A DNA stretch of 64,000 bases from Ignelater luminosus. Its lineage: Eukaryota > Arthropoda > Insecta > Coleoptera > Elateridae. The notes below the pieces were generated by a model. The model ran no database searches, was not told where the DNA came from, and saw only the letters and a list, made by a program, of their open reading frames with translations. The translations under genes were made by a program, and so were the position numbers. Of the stretch, positions 1 through 9,930 are shown one piece after another. Positions within the stretch are counted from its first letter, which is position 1; each line of letters begins with the position of its first letter. The stretch lies in assembly GCA_011009095.1 (NCBI GenBank), contig VTPC01091008.1:1-64000 (forward strand), in the 5' to 3' direction.

Positions 1-776
1 TGTATATAATAGTTATTTATGCAACAAGTGAATAAAGTGTATCTTGTTTTCACGAAAAGAAAAGTTTGCCGCATGAGCCGAAGGCGAGTGCGCAAATCCG
101 CCGAGTGAAAAAAAGTAATTTTACTCACGAATTGCATACAAAACTTTTTTCACGTTCGTAATAAAAATCAAAAACTACCTACTTCAAAAACAGCGTATTA
201 TTTGAAAACATTGATATTAAATGTACAATTAGTGTGTATCATAGCGACGACAACCTTCTATGTTTTGTGTTTAAATATTTTGCGTTAAAGAATGACACGT
301 TACGATACTTTTTTCCACTCAAATGCGTGAAAAAATGAACCGATATGGCACTTTTTTTCACGCATCTAGCGCGATAAAACAAACGCATCCTTTATAAACA
401 AAAAATAATGAAATATGTTGCACTGTTTTTAACGAACGTGGGAAAAAAAATAATTACTTAAGTAATTAGCAAACATGCCATTTGAAATATTGTCATTATA
501 TTACTGAATGACTGAAATAAGCAGGGCGGAAATATGTTGAAAATTTGGGAAACGAAAGACACATAACAAGAAAATGTAACTGTCCGCCGTAATCAAAACA
601 ACATGTATACTCAATAGTTCAACATCTGTAAAAGTAATAGTTCAGCGACATTGGTGTAGATGGAGCTCTAAGAAATCTATTTTTCAAGGTTCATAAATCA
701 TAATAGTCCATGAAAGGTGGGCGACAGTGGTCCGCGATAAAAAGGTATGTCATCCCTTATCTAATAACTAATAAAC
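1..776. other. Unassigned AT-rich DNA
   Basis: I see no gene, RNA or recognisable element here. The first 450 bases repeat short runs such as TTTTTTCACG and CGTGAAAAAA in both orientations, which suggests an old repeat, but no clear termini or coding remnant can be defined. Confidence 0.4.
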
Positions 777-954
777 TAATGTCGCAAAATGATTTACATT
801 TTGGTATTTGATGTCTGAATTCATGGCAATTTTTTCATACGTAAGTACTAACTTGATAAACTGATCTTGATTAATCGATTACTATTTATAAAATTCAGAA
901 TTTTCCATTAAATGAGAAATTAAACGCTAAAATATAAAACATTTTGCGACATTA
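777..954. mobile_element. Small MITE with terminal inverted repeats
   Basis: The left end TAATGTCGCAAAATG recurs as its exact reverse complement at 940-954. Complementarity continues more loosely inward for about 40 bases on each side. The 178-bp unit has no coding potential, so it is a miniature inverted-repeat element or a self-complementary relic. No confident target duplication can be separated from the TAAT/ATTA ends. Confidence 0.5.
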
Positions 955-1224
955 CTTTATGAGTTGATTGTACCATTGCCAGATAAAATAAAATAAAAAT
1001 GTAACATATTTGATATTATAAAACATTTTATTTCTCTTTTACATGGAAAAAGTAAATATTATAAAAGATAATACTAATAATAATTTATTATCATAAAATT
1101 TACATGAAATATTGACTTACATTAAATATAGAAAAAACTGGATATACGTTTTACTTATTGGAACACAATTTACATATAAATCAATAATTATGGAAAGTAA
1201 GTAAATGTTATCCTTATCAGTTGA

Positions 1225-1480
1225 ATTAGTTATGTACAGTTAGTATTGCAGTAAGATACAAACTCCTAAGGTTGTAAACACAGCTTTCAATTAAACATTG
1301 TTTTAACTGGTTTTTAAACTTGTTGTAGTAAGAAATATTTTTAATACTTGGAGGGCAAGCAGCTACCCCAATAATATGGGGGCTTTTTTTAATAAACATG
1401 TGTAGGTTTTGTTATATGGAAGTCAGCTATAATTCTGGTATCATAATTGTGAATATTGGAATTAACGTCAATATTTTTTC
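1225..1480 (-). pseudogene. 3' tail of a jockey-like LINE ORF2 (relic 1)
   Basis: The minus strand reads HNYDTR, then PPYYWG, then after a frameshift SIKNISYYNKFKNQLKQ. That order (HxYxTR, a YxG patch, then an IK...FK..LK helix) is the usual C-terminal end of insect jockey/CR1-type LINE reverse transcriptases. Only the last 80 or so codons survive, with stops and a frameshift. It is a 5'-truncated dead copy. The exact clade cannot be set from such a short piece. Confidence 0.55.
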
Positions 1481-1784
1481 TTCGATTGTTATAAATGAAG
1501 TATAAAATTTGATATAGATAAACACCACAACCTGTTAAAATTTTATAATTTTAAACAAATTGTGGCACATACTTATTATTGTACTTTAAATTCAACAACA
1601 ATCTTAATATACGTTTTCATACTCATACTCATTTATTTCATGTCAGTACAAGAAAATGCTTATAGTCGTCACACTTAAAGTAGCCTATTAGTTACAATCT
1701 GGTGTAATTCTTTTTTTCTACAGACCAATTTACCCGAAGAAATTCATCATAAGACTTTAAAGGGTGATTGATTAAATATTCTCG

Positions 1785-1999
1785 TTAAGTATTTTTGAAT
1801 CTATTAATATTTAAGTCTTTTACGCTGTCAGGTAAATGGTTGTATAATTTTATACCTATATAGTTGACTTCCATTCTAGATCTGTTTATCCTATGATGCG
1901 GAATACGGAAGTGAGTATTATGCCTAGTGTCATAATTGTGTAGATCCGCGTTCAGCTGTAATTCATTAATTTTATGTTGTTTTATATACATAAGTACAT
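1785..1999 (-). pseudogene. 3' tail of a jockey-like LINE ORF2 (relic 2)
   Basis: An open minus-strand stretch of 68 codons contains HNYDTRHNTHFRIPHHR, then VNYIGIKLYN and LPDSVKDLNINRFKN. This is the same C-terminal signature as the relic 300 bp away, but better preserved. The RT catalytic domain is absent, so this is a 5'-truncated insertion. Two tails of similar type in tandem could be two insertions or a broken duplication. Confidence 0.65.
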
Positions 2000-2691
2000 T
2001 ATATTATATGTAGGCACAAGGTAGAGTTAGGATTTGAAATTTTATAAATGAACTACGACAATCTTCAACGGGTTTCAAACCGTCCATTAAAAGAACAGTT
2101 TGGGTTGACGCATTAAACTATAGTCAAAATATCTTAAAAAAGTTTAATACAGCACACCATAGACTACAATTCACAATAGAGAAAGAAACTAATAATATGA
2201 TTAACTTTCTTGATCTCACTTTACATAAAAGAGAAAACAAAATTATTACAAATTGGTACACAAAAGATATGTGGTCTGAAAGACACATAAATTTGCTATC
2301 AAATACTCCAACAAATTATAAAATCAGCATAATTAATAACCTTATCGATAGAGCAGTATCTTTATCTCACCCACAATTTAGGAAACAAAATATTAAAAAA
2401 GTCAAAAATGCATTATTAAAAAACAACTACCCAATCAGATTCATAAACAAATACATTAAGAAATGAATACATTACATATACAATAAAAAAACAATTCAAA
2501 AAAAAACAAAAAACAGAAGTCACTTATGTATCTTTCCCATATATCAATAAAAGTATTAATAAAAAAATACAAAAAGTAATACAAAAACATACAAACATTA
2601 AATTAGCATATAAAAACCATAATACACTTAAATCATTATATACAAACTTAAAAACAAAACAAAAACAAAACCACATATCTGATATAGTATA

Positions 2692-3988
2692 CAGTTTGTC
2701 TTAGGCTACTAGGAACATAGCCGCTGTTGTTGTATGCGTATCCAAGGTTATGAAACAATAGTTAACAAAGCTTGTACTGTAAAAAAACCATAGAAACCAA
2801 CTAAGAATTAAAGAAACTCATATTAAAAGCATTTTAATAATCTGAGATCATGTAATAACTACAAAATACAAAAAATAGGTAATTACAATAAAACAAACCT
2901 TTCAGTAATTCTAAATTATTTAACTCCCCCAAAAATATGAAGATTCTACAATTTAATTTTACATTTACAATAAACGTTCAAATAAGACGCCTTTCTGAGC
3001 CAAACAATAGTCCAGACAATCGTAAAATCCTTGTCTAACATTTTTTAATATTAGGGGAGTGACAGAATTAATAGCTTGGATAATTTTTTCTCTAAGCTCT
3101 TCCAACGTATGCGCCCTCGTTTCTTCGTGGCGATAAATAACATTTTTAATATGCTTCATAAAAAAAGTTATTTACAGATAAATCAGACGACCTTGTCGGC
3201 CAGCTGATCCTTCCTCTATGACTTGTTAAGCAGTTAGAAAAACTATTATTTAAAAATTCCTGTACTTCTGCAGTTTCATGAGCGAAGCCATCTCCATAAC
3301 CGTTTGCAAAAATCCATTTTTCTCATTTGATCTTCAGGAAATAATATTGAGTTTTCTTTCAAAATTTTACAAAAAGTATTTTTGCTAATGTCTAAAACTT
3401 CACCAAATTGCCTAATTGCGACACATACAGCTACTTGCTGATTTTCTTCCTCCTCCGTTTTGTCACGAACAGTTCTATTTTTATGAAATTTTGGTAAAAA
3501 GCACCCAAACCTTTTAAAATTCGAAATTATCTTGCTAATGATTGTAACCGACGGTGGAGGTCGGTCTTCAAACGCATTAACGAGTAAATTGGTTATGTCC
3601 CGATAAGAATTTCCCAAATAATGCTATTTAACAACTTGTACTTTTTCTGGAATCCAATAAACATCAATTTTCCTGAGAAACTCAATTAAAAAAATTAATT
3701 ACAACGATAACACAAGTAACAAAATCAAACTGTCAAAATTCTCAGATTGACATATCCTCATGACATTCTTTTTTAATTTAGTGAAGGGTACCTACTAGTT
3801 TTGTAATTGTTATTAAAACAATAATATTAAACAGCAAGTTTCCGTTACCTAGACTATGTAAGTACGTAGAAGCCCCAGACAAGCTGTATTTTGTTTATTT
3901 TTAGTGATTTCATTGTTAACGATTGTCTCATAACCTTGGATACATTACAACAATGGTGGCTATGTTACTAGTAGCCTAAGACAAACTG
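2692..3988 (-). mobile_element. Tc1/mariner-superfamily element with 75-bp TIRs, transposase internally deleted
   Basis: Termini CAGTTTGTCTTAGGCTAC and its complement are each flanked by TA, the target duplication of the IS630/Tc1/mariner superfamily. Homology between ends runs about 75 bp. Minus-strand coding remnants are an N-terminal helix-turn-helix region (3276-3617; ...PPPSVTIISKIISNFK, later SKNTFCKILKEN) and the transposase C-terminus (2965-3159; HTLEELREKIIQAIN, VRQGFYDCLDYC). The catalytic DDE core that should lie between them is missing, so this 1.3 kb copy cannot move by itself. It sits in a Penelope-like reading frame with a clean TA duplication, and is therefore younger than that element. 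Confidence 0.85.
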
Positions 3989-4672
3989 TATAAAGTTAAC
4001 TGTACTAATTGTAACGCGACTTACATTGGCAAACAAAACAATATATAGGAAATAGAATAAAACAACACCAGAATTCAATCAAAATACACAAAAAAGACAC
4101 CGTCCTAGCAGAGCATGCAATTGATAATTTACACAACTTCAAACTTCAACAATGTAGAAATTTTAGAAAAAGAAGAAAATACACAGAAACGACTATTCCT
4201 TGAAATGATACACATAAAAAAAGAAAAAAACACAATAAATTCAATTACGGATACAGCACAATTCCCAAACTGTTACAACAATCTGATAAAACAAAGGTAA
4301 ACACCATTATAAACGTCATTAACCATAGAAATATTTAATAAAAAAAATACTATAACAGAAAACCATACACAAATTATTAAATAACATAACATCCAGACCA
4401 CCCTATATATAAAATTGTTTTCCTTTAAAAATAAAAATATAAAAAGATACAACCACATATCAATCTACACAAGAATACAAAAATTTATTTTAAAATGTTA
4501 GTGCATGTTTCTTCAAAAAGTTAATAATAAATGTAATTTTAAAATGTAATAAATGTGTACAATTAATATTAAGGACGTAAGTACAATAACATACACTTAT
4601 AGTATAATAAAGAAACATATTAATTTATATTACAAAATGTAAAACTAAGAAAAATCCAATCTAACCAATATG

Positions 4673-4699
4673 TTGATAAATATATTTATCGAAACGTCC
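4673..4699 (+). other. Possible decayed hammerhead-ribozyme core at Penelope 3' end
   Basis: The order TTGATAA, a 5-bp stem (GATAA/TTATC) with loop TATAT, then GAAACGTC resembles the CUGAUGA - stem II - GAAAC...GUC arrangement of hammerhead ribozymes known in Penelope-like elements. The CUGAUGA core is not exact, so it is at best a remnant. Confidence 0.3.
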
Positions 4700-4784
4700 A
4701 TAAATAAATGTTTTTAATAATTTGAAAAATTTTATTTAATGACCTACAAAGCTAAAAATAAACCGAAAAAATACTGTCAAACTT

Positions 4785-5975
4785 GTCCTTCTAACTCCTC
4801 AGCCTTATGTTTTACAGAAAAGTCGTCAGAGAGAAAGATGTAGAGCATCCAGTCCCCTTTAAGAATATGTAATAGTTACTAATTTATCTTCTACAGGTCA
4901 AAAGTTACAGTAATTTGAAGTTCTTGGATAAATTTCGTGATTTCTCAAGAAAAGTCAACGAATGCCCAAAAGGGGGTTGTAGAGGAATTCTTCTCTTGAA
5001 AAATATGTTGCGGGTAGTTAGGAGGCAAAGATACTAAAAGTCCCCGCCAATAGCCCTGCCGCTTTAGGGGGGGGTGGGTGGAAAGGTCCCTTTTGTCGGT
5101 TTTTTGCTCATAACTCGGAAACGATGCGTTGTACGGTAAAACGTATTTCCAACAAAATAAAAGATAATTCAATTTCCTACAAGACTGTCTATATCCATTT
5201 TCTTTCTATGTGTTATAGTTTCCGAGATATTCGCCAGCGTTACATCTTCATTAGAAATATGTATATTTACTAATTTATCTTTGACAGGTCAGAAGTTACA
5301 GAAATTTGAGATTTTCGGATAAATTTCGTAATTTCTCAAGAAAACTGTACTTTCGTTATTATTGTTATTTATGTATTAAGAAACTGGAATTCGCCAGGGC
5401 TAGGTAAGATTTTTCTTAAATTTCAGCTTCTTAACACATAAATAATAACGAAAGTATAGCTTTCTTGAGAAATCACAAAATTTATCCGAAAATTTCAAAT
5501 TGCTGTAACTTCTGACCTGTCGAAGATAAATTAGTAAATATACATATTTCTAATGAAAATGTAATGCTTTACAACTTCCTGTCTGACGACTTTTTCGAAA
5601 ACGTAAGGCTGAGGAGTTAGAAGGACAACTTCGACGAAAAATATGAGGCAAGAAAAGTTTTTCGAGAATTATCGATTTTCGCTGGCGAATATCTCGGAAA
5701 CTATAACACATAGAAAGAAAATGGATATAGACAGTCTTGTAGGAAATTGAATTATCTTTCATTTTGTTGGAAATACGTTTTACCGTACAACGCACCGTTT
5801 CCGAGTTATAAGCACGAAACCCAAAGCAGGGACCTTTCCACCCCCCCCCCTAAAGCGGCAGGGCTAGAAGCGGGGATTTTTAGTATCTTTGCCCCCTAAC
5901 TACCCTCAACGCATTCCTCAAGAGAAAAATTCTCCCCCTTTCCATGTTCTCCATAACCCCTTCGTTGACTGAACT
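4785..5975. mobile_element. Foldback element with long, modular inverted arms
   Basis: The left arm (about 4785-5395) and right arm (about 5430-5975) are inverted copies, so the region can fold into a long hairpin about a 35-bp centre. Three modules are visible. A is TCCTTCTAACTCCTCAGCC at 4785 and its complement near 5605-5625. B holds ACTAATTTATCTT...AGGTCAGAAGTTACAG. C holds CGTTGTACGGTAAAACGT and the C8-type run. The left arm order is A-B-C-B' and the right arm reads B-A-C, so modules were duplicated or shuffled. No transposase is encoded. ORFs across it are fortuitous. Confidence 0.75.
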
Positions 5976-6900
5976 AAAGTATAATTCCCTGACTTGACAA
6001 CTTGACTTCTATTAAATAGAAATGATTTAATTAGGTTGATAGCATCAGGACTAAAATTGTAATGTTGGAATCTATCACATAAAATGTCATGAGGAACGAG
6101 ATCAAATGCCTTGGAGAGATCATCATTAGATAAAGGTTTTGAAGTCTTATTGTTGATAATGTTCCACTTAGCTTTGTTTTGATTAGATGAACTCAGAATA
6201 TAAGAATCATAAGCTTCTCGTTTAGCCTGAACTATTTCAGATTTATATTTTTTACGATAAAAGCATATAGAATTTCTTAGTTGAATGTTTGCTCCATATG
6301 TTCTACTAATTTCACATAATAAATTAAGGTTGTTACGCATTTTTTTGAGGTTTCCGTTAAACCAGTGAATATTATTGTGAACACTGTTAATTTCTTTGAC
6401 TGGAAATGATACTTCTATTGCCTGGGCAATAATATTAAAAAATTTCGATGTTTTTTCTTCAACCTCCATATTGTAATCATAAATGAAGGACCAGTTCACA
6501 GCAGAGATGTAACTAAAATAATTATGTAAACCCTTCTTAGTGAGAGGTCTATAAACTACTACATTACTGTTAATTTGTTTATTTACATTAAAATCTATGT
6601 CAATTATTTGACCGCACTGGTGATCAGATAAATTAATTTCTACTTTCTGCTGCTATACTGCTTCTTACTGATGTTTGTTAGTATATTATCGATACATCTA
6701 TTCAGCCTGGTGGAAGAGCTGATAGTGCAATGCATATTATAAGATAAACAGAGATCTCTTATACTTATTTCATGGTTATTTCTACAAGAACTAAAGTCTA
6801 TGTAAAGTCACATGTTATAATAACGTTGGATTTTTTAGAATTAAGAATTGACAGCGCTTTATCCAGGTTAACATAAAAAGATGATGTATACTGTATTTAA
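5965..6900 (-). pseudogene. LINE ORF2 relic: AP-endonuclease end, linker and RT start
   Basis: Reading the minus strand: CDFT (6830s, degraded GDFN box), IDFSSCRNNHEISIRDLC, SSTRLNRCIDNI and LSDHQCGQI are the second half of an APE-type endonuclease. A basic linker follows (FYRKKYKSEIVQAKREAYDS, KWNIINNKTS). The frame then jumps to DLSKAFDLVPHDILCDRFQ and NLIKSFLFNRSQVV, the A-box region of a jockey-like RT. The stretch between linker and RT is deleted, and the copy breaks off before the second catalytic box at the foldback element. Stops occur in the endonuclease part. Confidence 0.75.
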
Positions 6901-7258
6901 AAAGAAATATCTAAAACACTAGACAATTTGTTATTTCACGATTGACTCTGAAGTTCTACTTTACAACTCGCTGTGATTGTCACAGGTTACCCACCCTAGA
7001 ATATCTAAAAAATTTATTTTTTCTAAGATGTGACACGTTTAATAAAACCTAATGCTAACAAGCTTATTATGTGAAACATACCGTTAAAAATTATAAAAAT
7101 TGTGCACCGATGACAGATGTTAAAATGCCTTCAACACTTAAAAAAGGTTTATGATTAAATCTGCCCGTGCTCTGTTTTTGCTTAATACCTGATGTATACA
7201 ACAATTAAATATGAAACATATTTGCAGCTGTGTAAATAATTATCGAATTTAGATGTAG
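6900..7258. other. Unassigned spacer
   Basis: No coding remnant or repeat terminus is recognisable. A short palindrome (TGTGATTGTCACA) lies near 6982. The segment probably contains the far 5' end of the neighbouring LINE relic beyond recognition. Confidence 0.3.
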
Positions 7259-9195
7259 ATGGATGCGTGGCTAGAAAAGATTAATAAAAACAGTGTTGAT
7301 AACAAAAACAGAGTGAGAACTGCAAATTCATCGAAAGTCGATTTAGCCGATAGAGTAGTTCATCGCAAAGAGTGAACACAAGAATCGAATGTTTAAAATT
7401 ATCGAATGATGAAATAAATCAAATAATAGTTCCTTCTTATCCTAAAACAAATGGGAGGTACTTTTGGAAGTCAGTGGTTTAAATTATTTGAATGGCTTGA
7501 ATATTCACAAGGGAAAGATGCTGTACTCTGCTTTTCATGCCGCGTTTTTTTGAAGTAATGAATTCAAGGAAACCGCTTTCTTTTTTAGTATATTTTCAAA
7601 CTGGAAAGTGGCGTTAGAAAAAGGAAAGGGTTTCTACAAACATCAAGGACCACAGTCTCATAAGATTTGTATGTCAGAATGGAGAGAAATCATGCAAAGG
7701 GCATGAAAATCTACAGAAATCTCAACACTGGTTAATCATGATGTCTTGTAAAGACATCGATACTATGCAGTGTGTCCACATTTCGATGCTCACTATTAGG
7801 ATCTCGAAAACTGTTAGAGATACAAAGTGGGTTAAATTAGAAAAGATTTGGCTATTTTGGAGATCAGTTTACTTATGCTTTTGTTTTTTTAAAAAAGTTC
7901 ACGGCTTACTATATATTTGCTAAAAACGAAATTATTTTATTCTTTTTAAAGTGAAATATCTCAGGAACGAGCAAAGATAGAAAAGAACAGCAAAGAGGGT
8001 GTTTTAGAGAATTTACTGCGAAACACAAAACATTATTTTCTCAATTGTCTTTTTTTTACTTCGGCGGTAAAACGTATATCCAAATTTTTTTTAATGGAAC
8101 GCCTATTTGATTTCCGTATTACTGAACTGCACGCCTTAAATGCTTTTCAGTGATACATGGTTTGACATAGCTATTCTTTTGTTTTCCCGAGTTATGAAGT
8201 GAAAATCATTTTTCATTGCCCGGACATACAACACACAAAGTGAAGTTTTATCAAAGAAAGTCATTTGTTATTCAAAAATTGCTAAAACGTAATAAATACG
8301 TTTTTATGGGGCATTAGCTGCTTATTTGATGCTATCTGTGAATGCTCAGTAAAGTATCTTAAAAGCCTCTTTTGTTTTGTTTTAGCAATTGTTACATAAC
8401 AAATGTAATTTATCTGATAAGAATCAATGATTTTCATATGTTTAAAGACATGGCACACTAAGTAAGAAATACTTTTTATTTAAAAAAAATAAGATAATTT
8501 CGTTTTTAACAAATATATAGTAAGCCGTGAACTTTTTTGAAAAAACAAAAGCATAAGTAAACTGATCTCCAAAAATGCCAAATCTTTTCCAATTTAACCA
8601 ACTTCGTATCTCTTACAATTTCCGAGATCCCAATAGTGAGCATCGAAATGTGGACACACTGTATAAGATCAATTTTTAATATAATCAAGTTTCTATCTGT
8701 TAACGAATTACCGTTTCGAGAAGACTATGATTTAGAAGTGGGCTTAGAGAAGGGCATTTTCCAGTCTCTATTTAAATATACACTAAATAAAGATCCCAAA
8801 TTAGCAGATTGTGCGAAAATTATTCTAAAGAACGCCACCTACTTATCTCCCGAAATACAAAACAAAATAATTGATGTCATGGCCAAAATGGTTCAAAACA
8901 GTATTGCAGGATATGTAATTAACGCTGATGTTCCTGGGTACACGATTATTGTTGATGGCACAAAGGATAGGAACTGTAGGGAGAGTGTTGCTATTGATGT
9001 GCGTTACGTACAGGATGGAAAACCACGGGAATCTATTTTAGCAAGAGAAAATGCTGCGAGTCTTAACGCTGACTATTTTGCTGATCTAATGTTAAGCATA
9101 TTGGAAAATAATAAGCTAAGTACTGGTCACATTTTAAGTCAGTGTTATGACGGCGTCAGCGTCATGAGTGGGACTAAACTTGAGCTATTACAGGC
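7259..9195 (+). pseudogene. hAT-type transposase (TTF zinc finger + DUF4371), interrupted
   Basis: The frame opens with MDAWLEKIN at 7259. A TTF-type zinc-finger block follows (WFKLFEWLEY, KDAVLCFSCRVF, then FSNWKVALEKGKGFYKHQG and SHKICMSEW). An 894-bp MITE (7768-8661) interrupts it. The plus strand then continues RSIFNIIKFLSVNELPFR, KDPKLADCAKIILKNATY, IIVDGTKDRNCRESVAIDVR and SQCYDGVSVMSGTK. These are the DUF4371 part of hAT transposases of the ZMYM1-like kind, including a catalytic-type Asp in VDG. The similarity ends near 9195 where unrelated DNA begins, so the C-terminal dimerisation domain is gone. Several stops lie in the 5' half. Confidence 0.8.
7768..8661. mobile_element. Non-autonomous DNA element (MITE) with about 180-bp TIRs
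   Basis: The left end CAGTGTGTCCACATTTCGAT (7768) is matched by its complement ending at 8661. The inverted copies stay recognisable for about 180 bp, including a CACGGCTTACTATATATTTG block. Flanks are TATG on the left and TATA on the right, consistent with a TA-type target duplication and one change. Two mirror-image ORFs of about 60 codons in the arms are repeat artefacts. It lies inside the hAT transposase frame. A related arm occurs near 42.4 kb. Confidence 0.85.
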
Positions 9196-9930
9196 ATTCC
9201 TAGCATCTTGTTCTGCCGGATGTATGGTTCTTGGATACGTACCATATTCAAGCTTAGTTCTTCTGCGACCTTTCGTATTTCATGCATTACGGTAGCACTC
9301 CTCATCCTGTTTATTTGGCCAACTCGAATTTTTGATCCTTCAAGGATGTCAAGTATGGATCATATACATTGGCCATTTTTGTGTGTGGTCAAAGGCAGTG
9401 CGACTGTGAGTCATGATGAACTGCCTGTAGATGTCATCTAAGTTAAGCGGTTCTTGTCGCCTTTTAAAACCTCGTTGAACGAGAGATCGCGGTTGTGTTG
9501 CATCCGTGGGAAGATTTGAGCATTTGAGTTGAATTCTATCTACCGCATCCCGCACTGGGAAGGCAATGGAGTTCCCGTTTGGATAGAGTGACCGTACTAG
9601 GTGACGCAAGGCTCGAGTTAGCGTTGCCGGTTCCTCTAATCGACATAGTTTAATTTGTAATTCTATATCTTGGTATAGCGGAGCTGAATCCACTGGGTGC
9701 CGGATCTTCTCGCATCTCCCTTTTGCTTTCACCTGGTGGTAACGGCAGGTTCCGGCGGGGGATTTACCCCTTCTTAATCCTCTGCTAAGAACTACTTTCT
9801 TTACCCGTTGACTGTGCATCTTGCGCGATTTCTTTGCGGTACTCTGTTGCTCTTTTCCTGTCTCTTTCTTTACTAGGTTTGTTTGCGGTACTGACGACCT
9901 GGTTAATATTGATTGAGGATTCAATTAGGA
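9196..9930. other. Unassigned segment between hAT and R1-type relics
   Basis: A 191-codon minus-strand open frame (9349-9924) covers most of this stretch, but I recognise no domain in it and its composition is arginine/serine-rich without motif order. It directly follows the R1-type ORF1 on that strand and begins after an ATG-DYKFL start that faintly resembles an ORF2 start. It may be degraded LINE sequence. Confidence 0.3.

Larger units (their letters stand above)
2101..4710 (+). pseudogene. Penelope-like element: RT C-terminus and GIY-YIG nuclease, interrupted
   Basis: From 2131 the plus strand reads ILKKFNTAHHRLQFTIEKE and then INFLDLTLHK, followed by a NWYTK and DRAVSLSHP block. These are the motifs that end the RT palm and thumb in Penelope-like elements. 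At 2101 the expected YVDD catalytic box reads WVDA. The frame is split at 2692-3988 by a DNA transposon. It resumes with a C-x2-C-x4-YIG motif (CTNCNATYIGKQ, about 4002), then stops, then LFLEMIHIKKEKNTINS, the C-terminal half of the GIY-YIG endonuclease. The tail to about 4710 is AT-rich and ends near GAAACGTCC, a motif typical of Penelope-like 3' ends. The element is dead: catalytic Asp lost, stops present, and the 5' half missing. Confidence 0.8.

Noticed and set aside
7738-8688. Two similar 60-codon ORFs in opposite orientation
   Set aside because: They are the two arms of one inverted-repeat element, so they mirror each other without coding.
9349-9924. 191-codon minus-strand ORF
   Set aside because: No recognisable motif order. 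It lies between degraded elements and is most likely chance or decayed LINE sequence, so it is not called as a gene.
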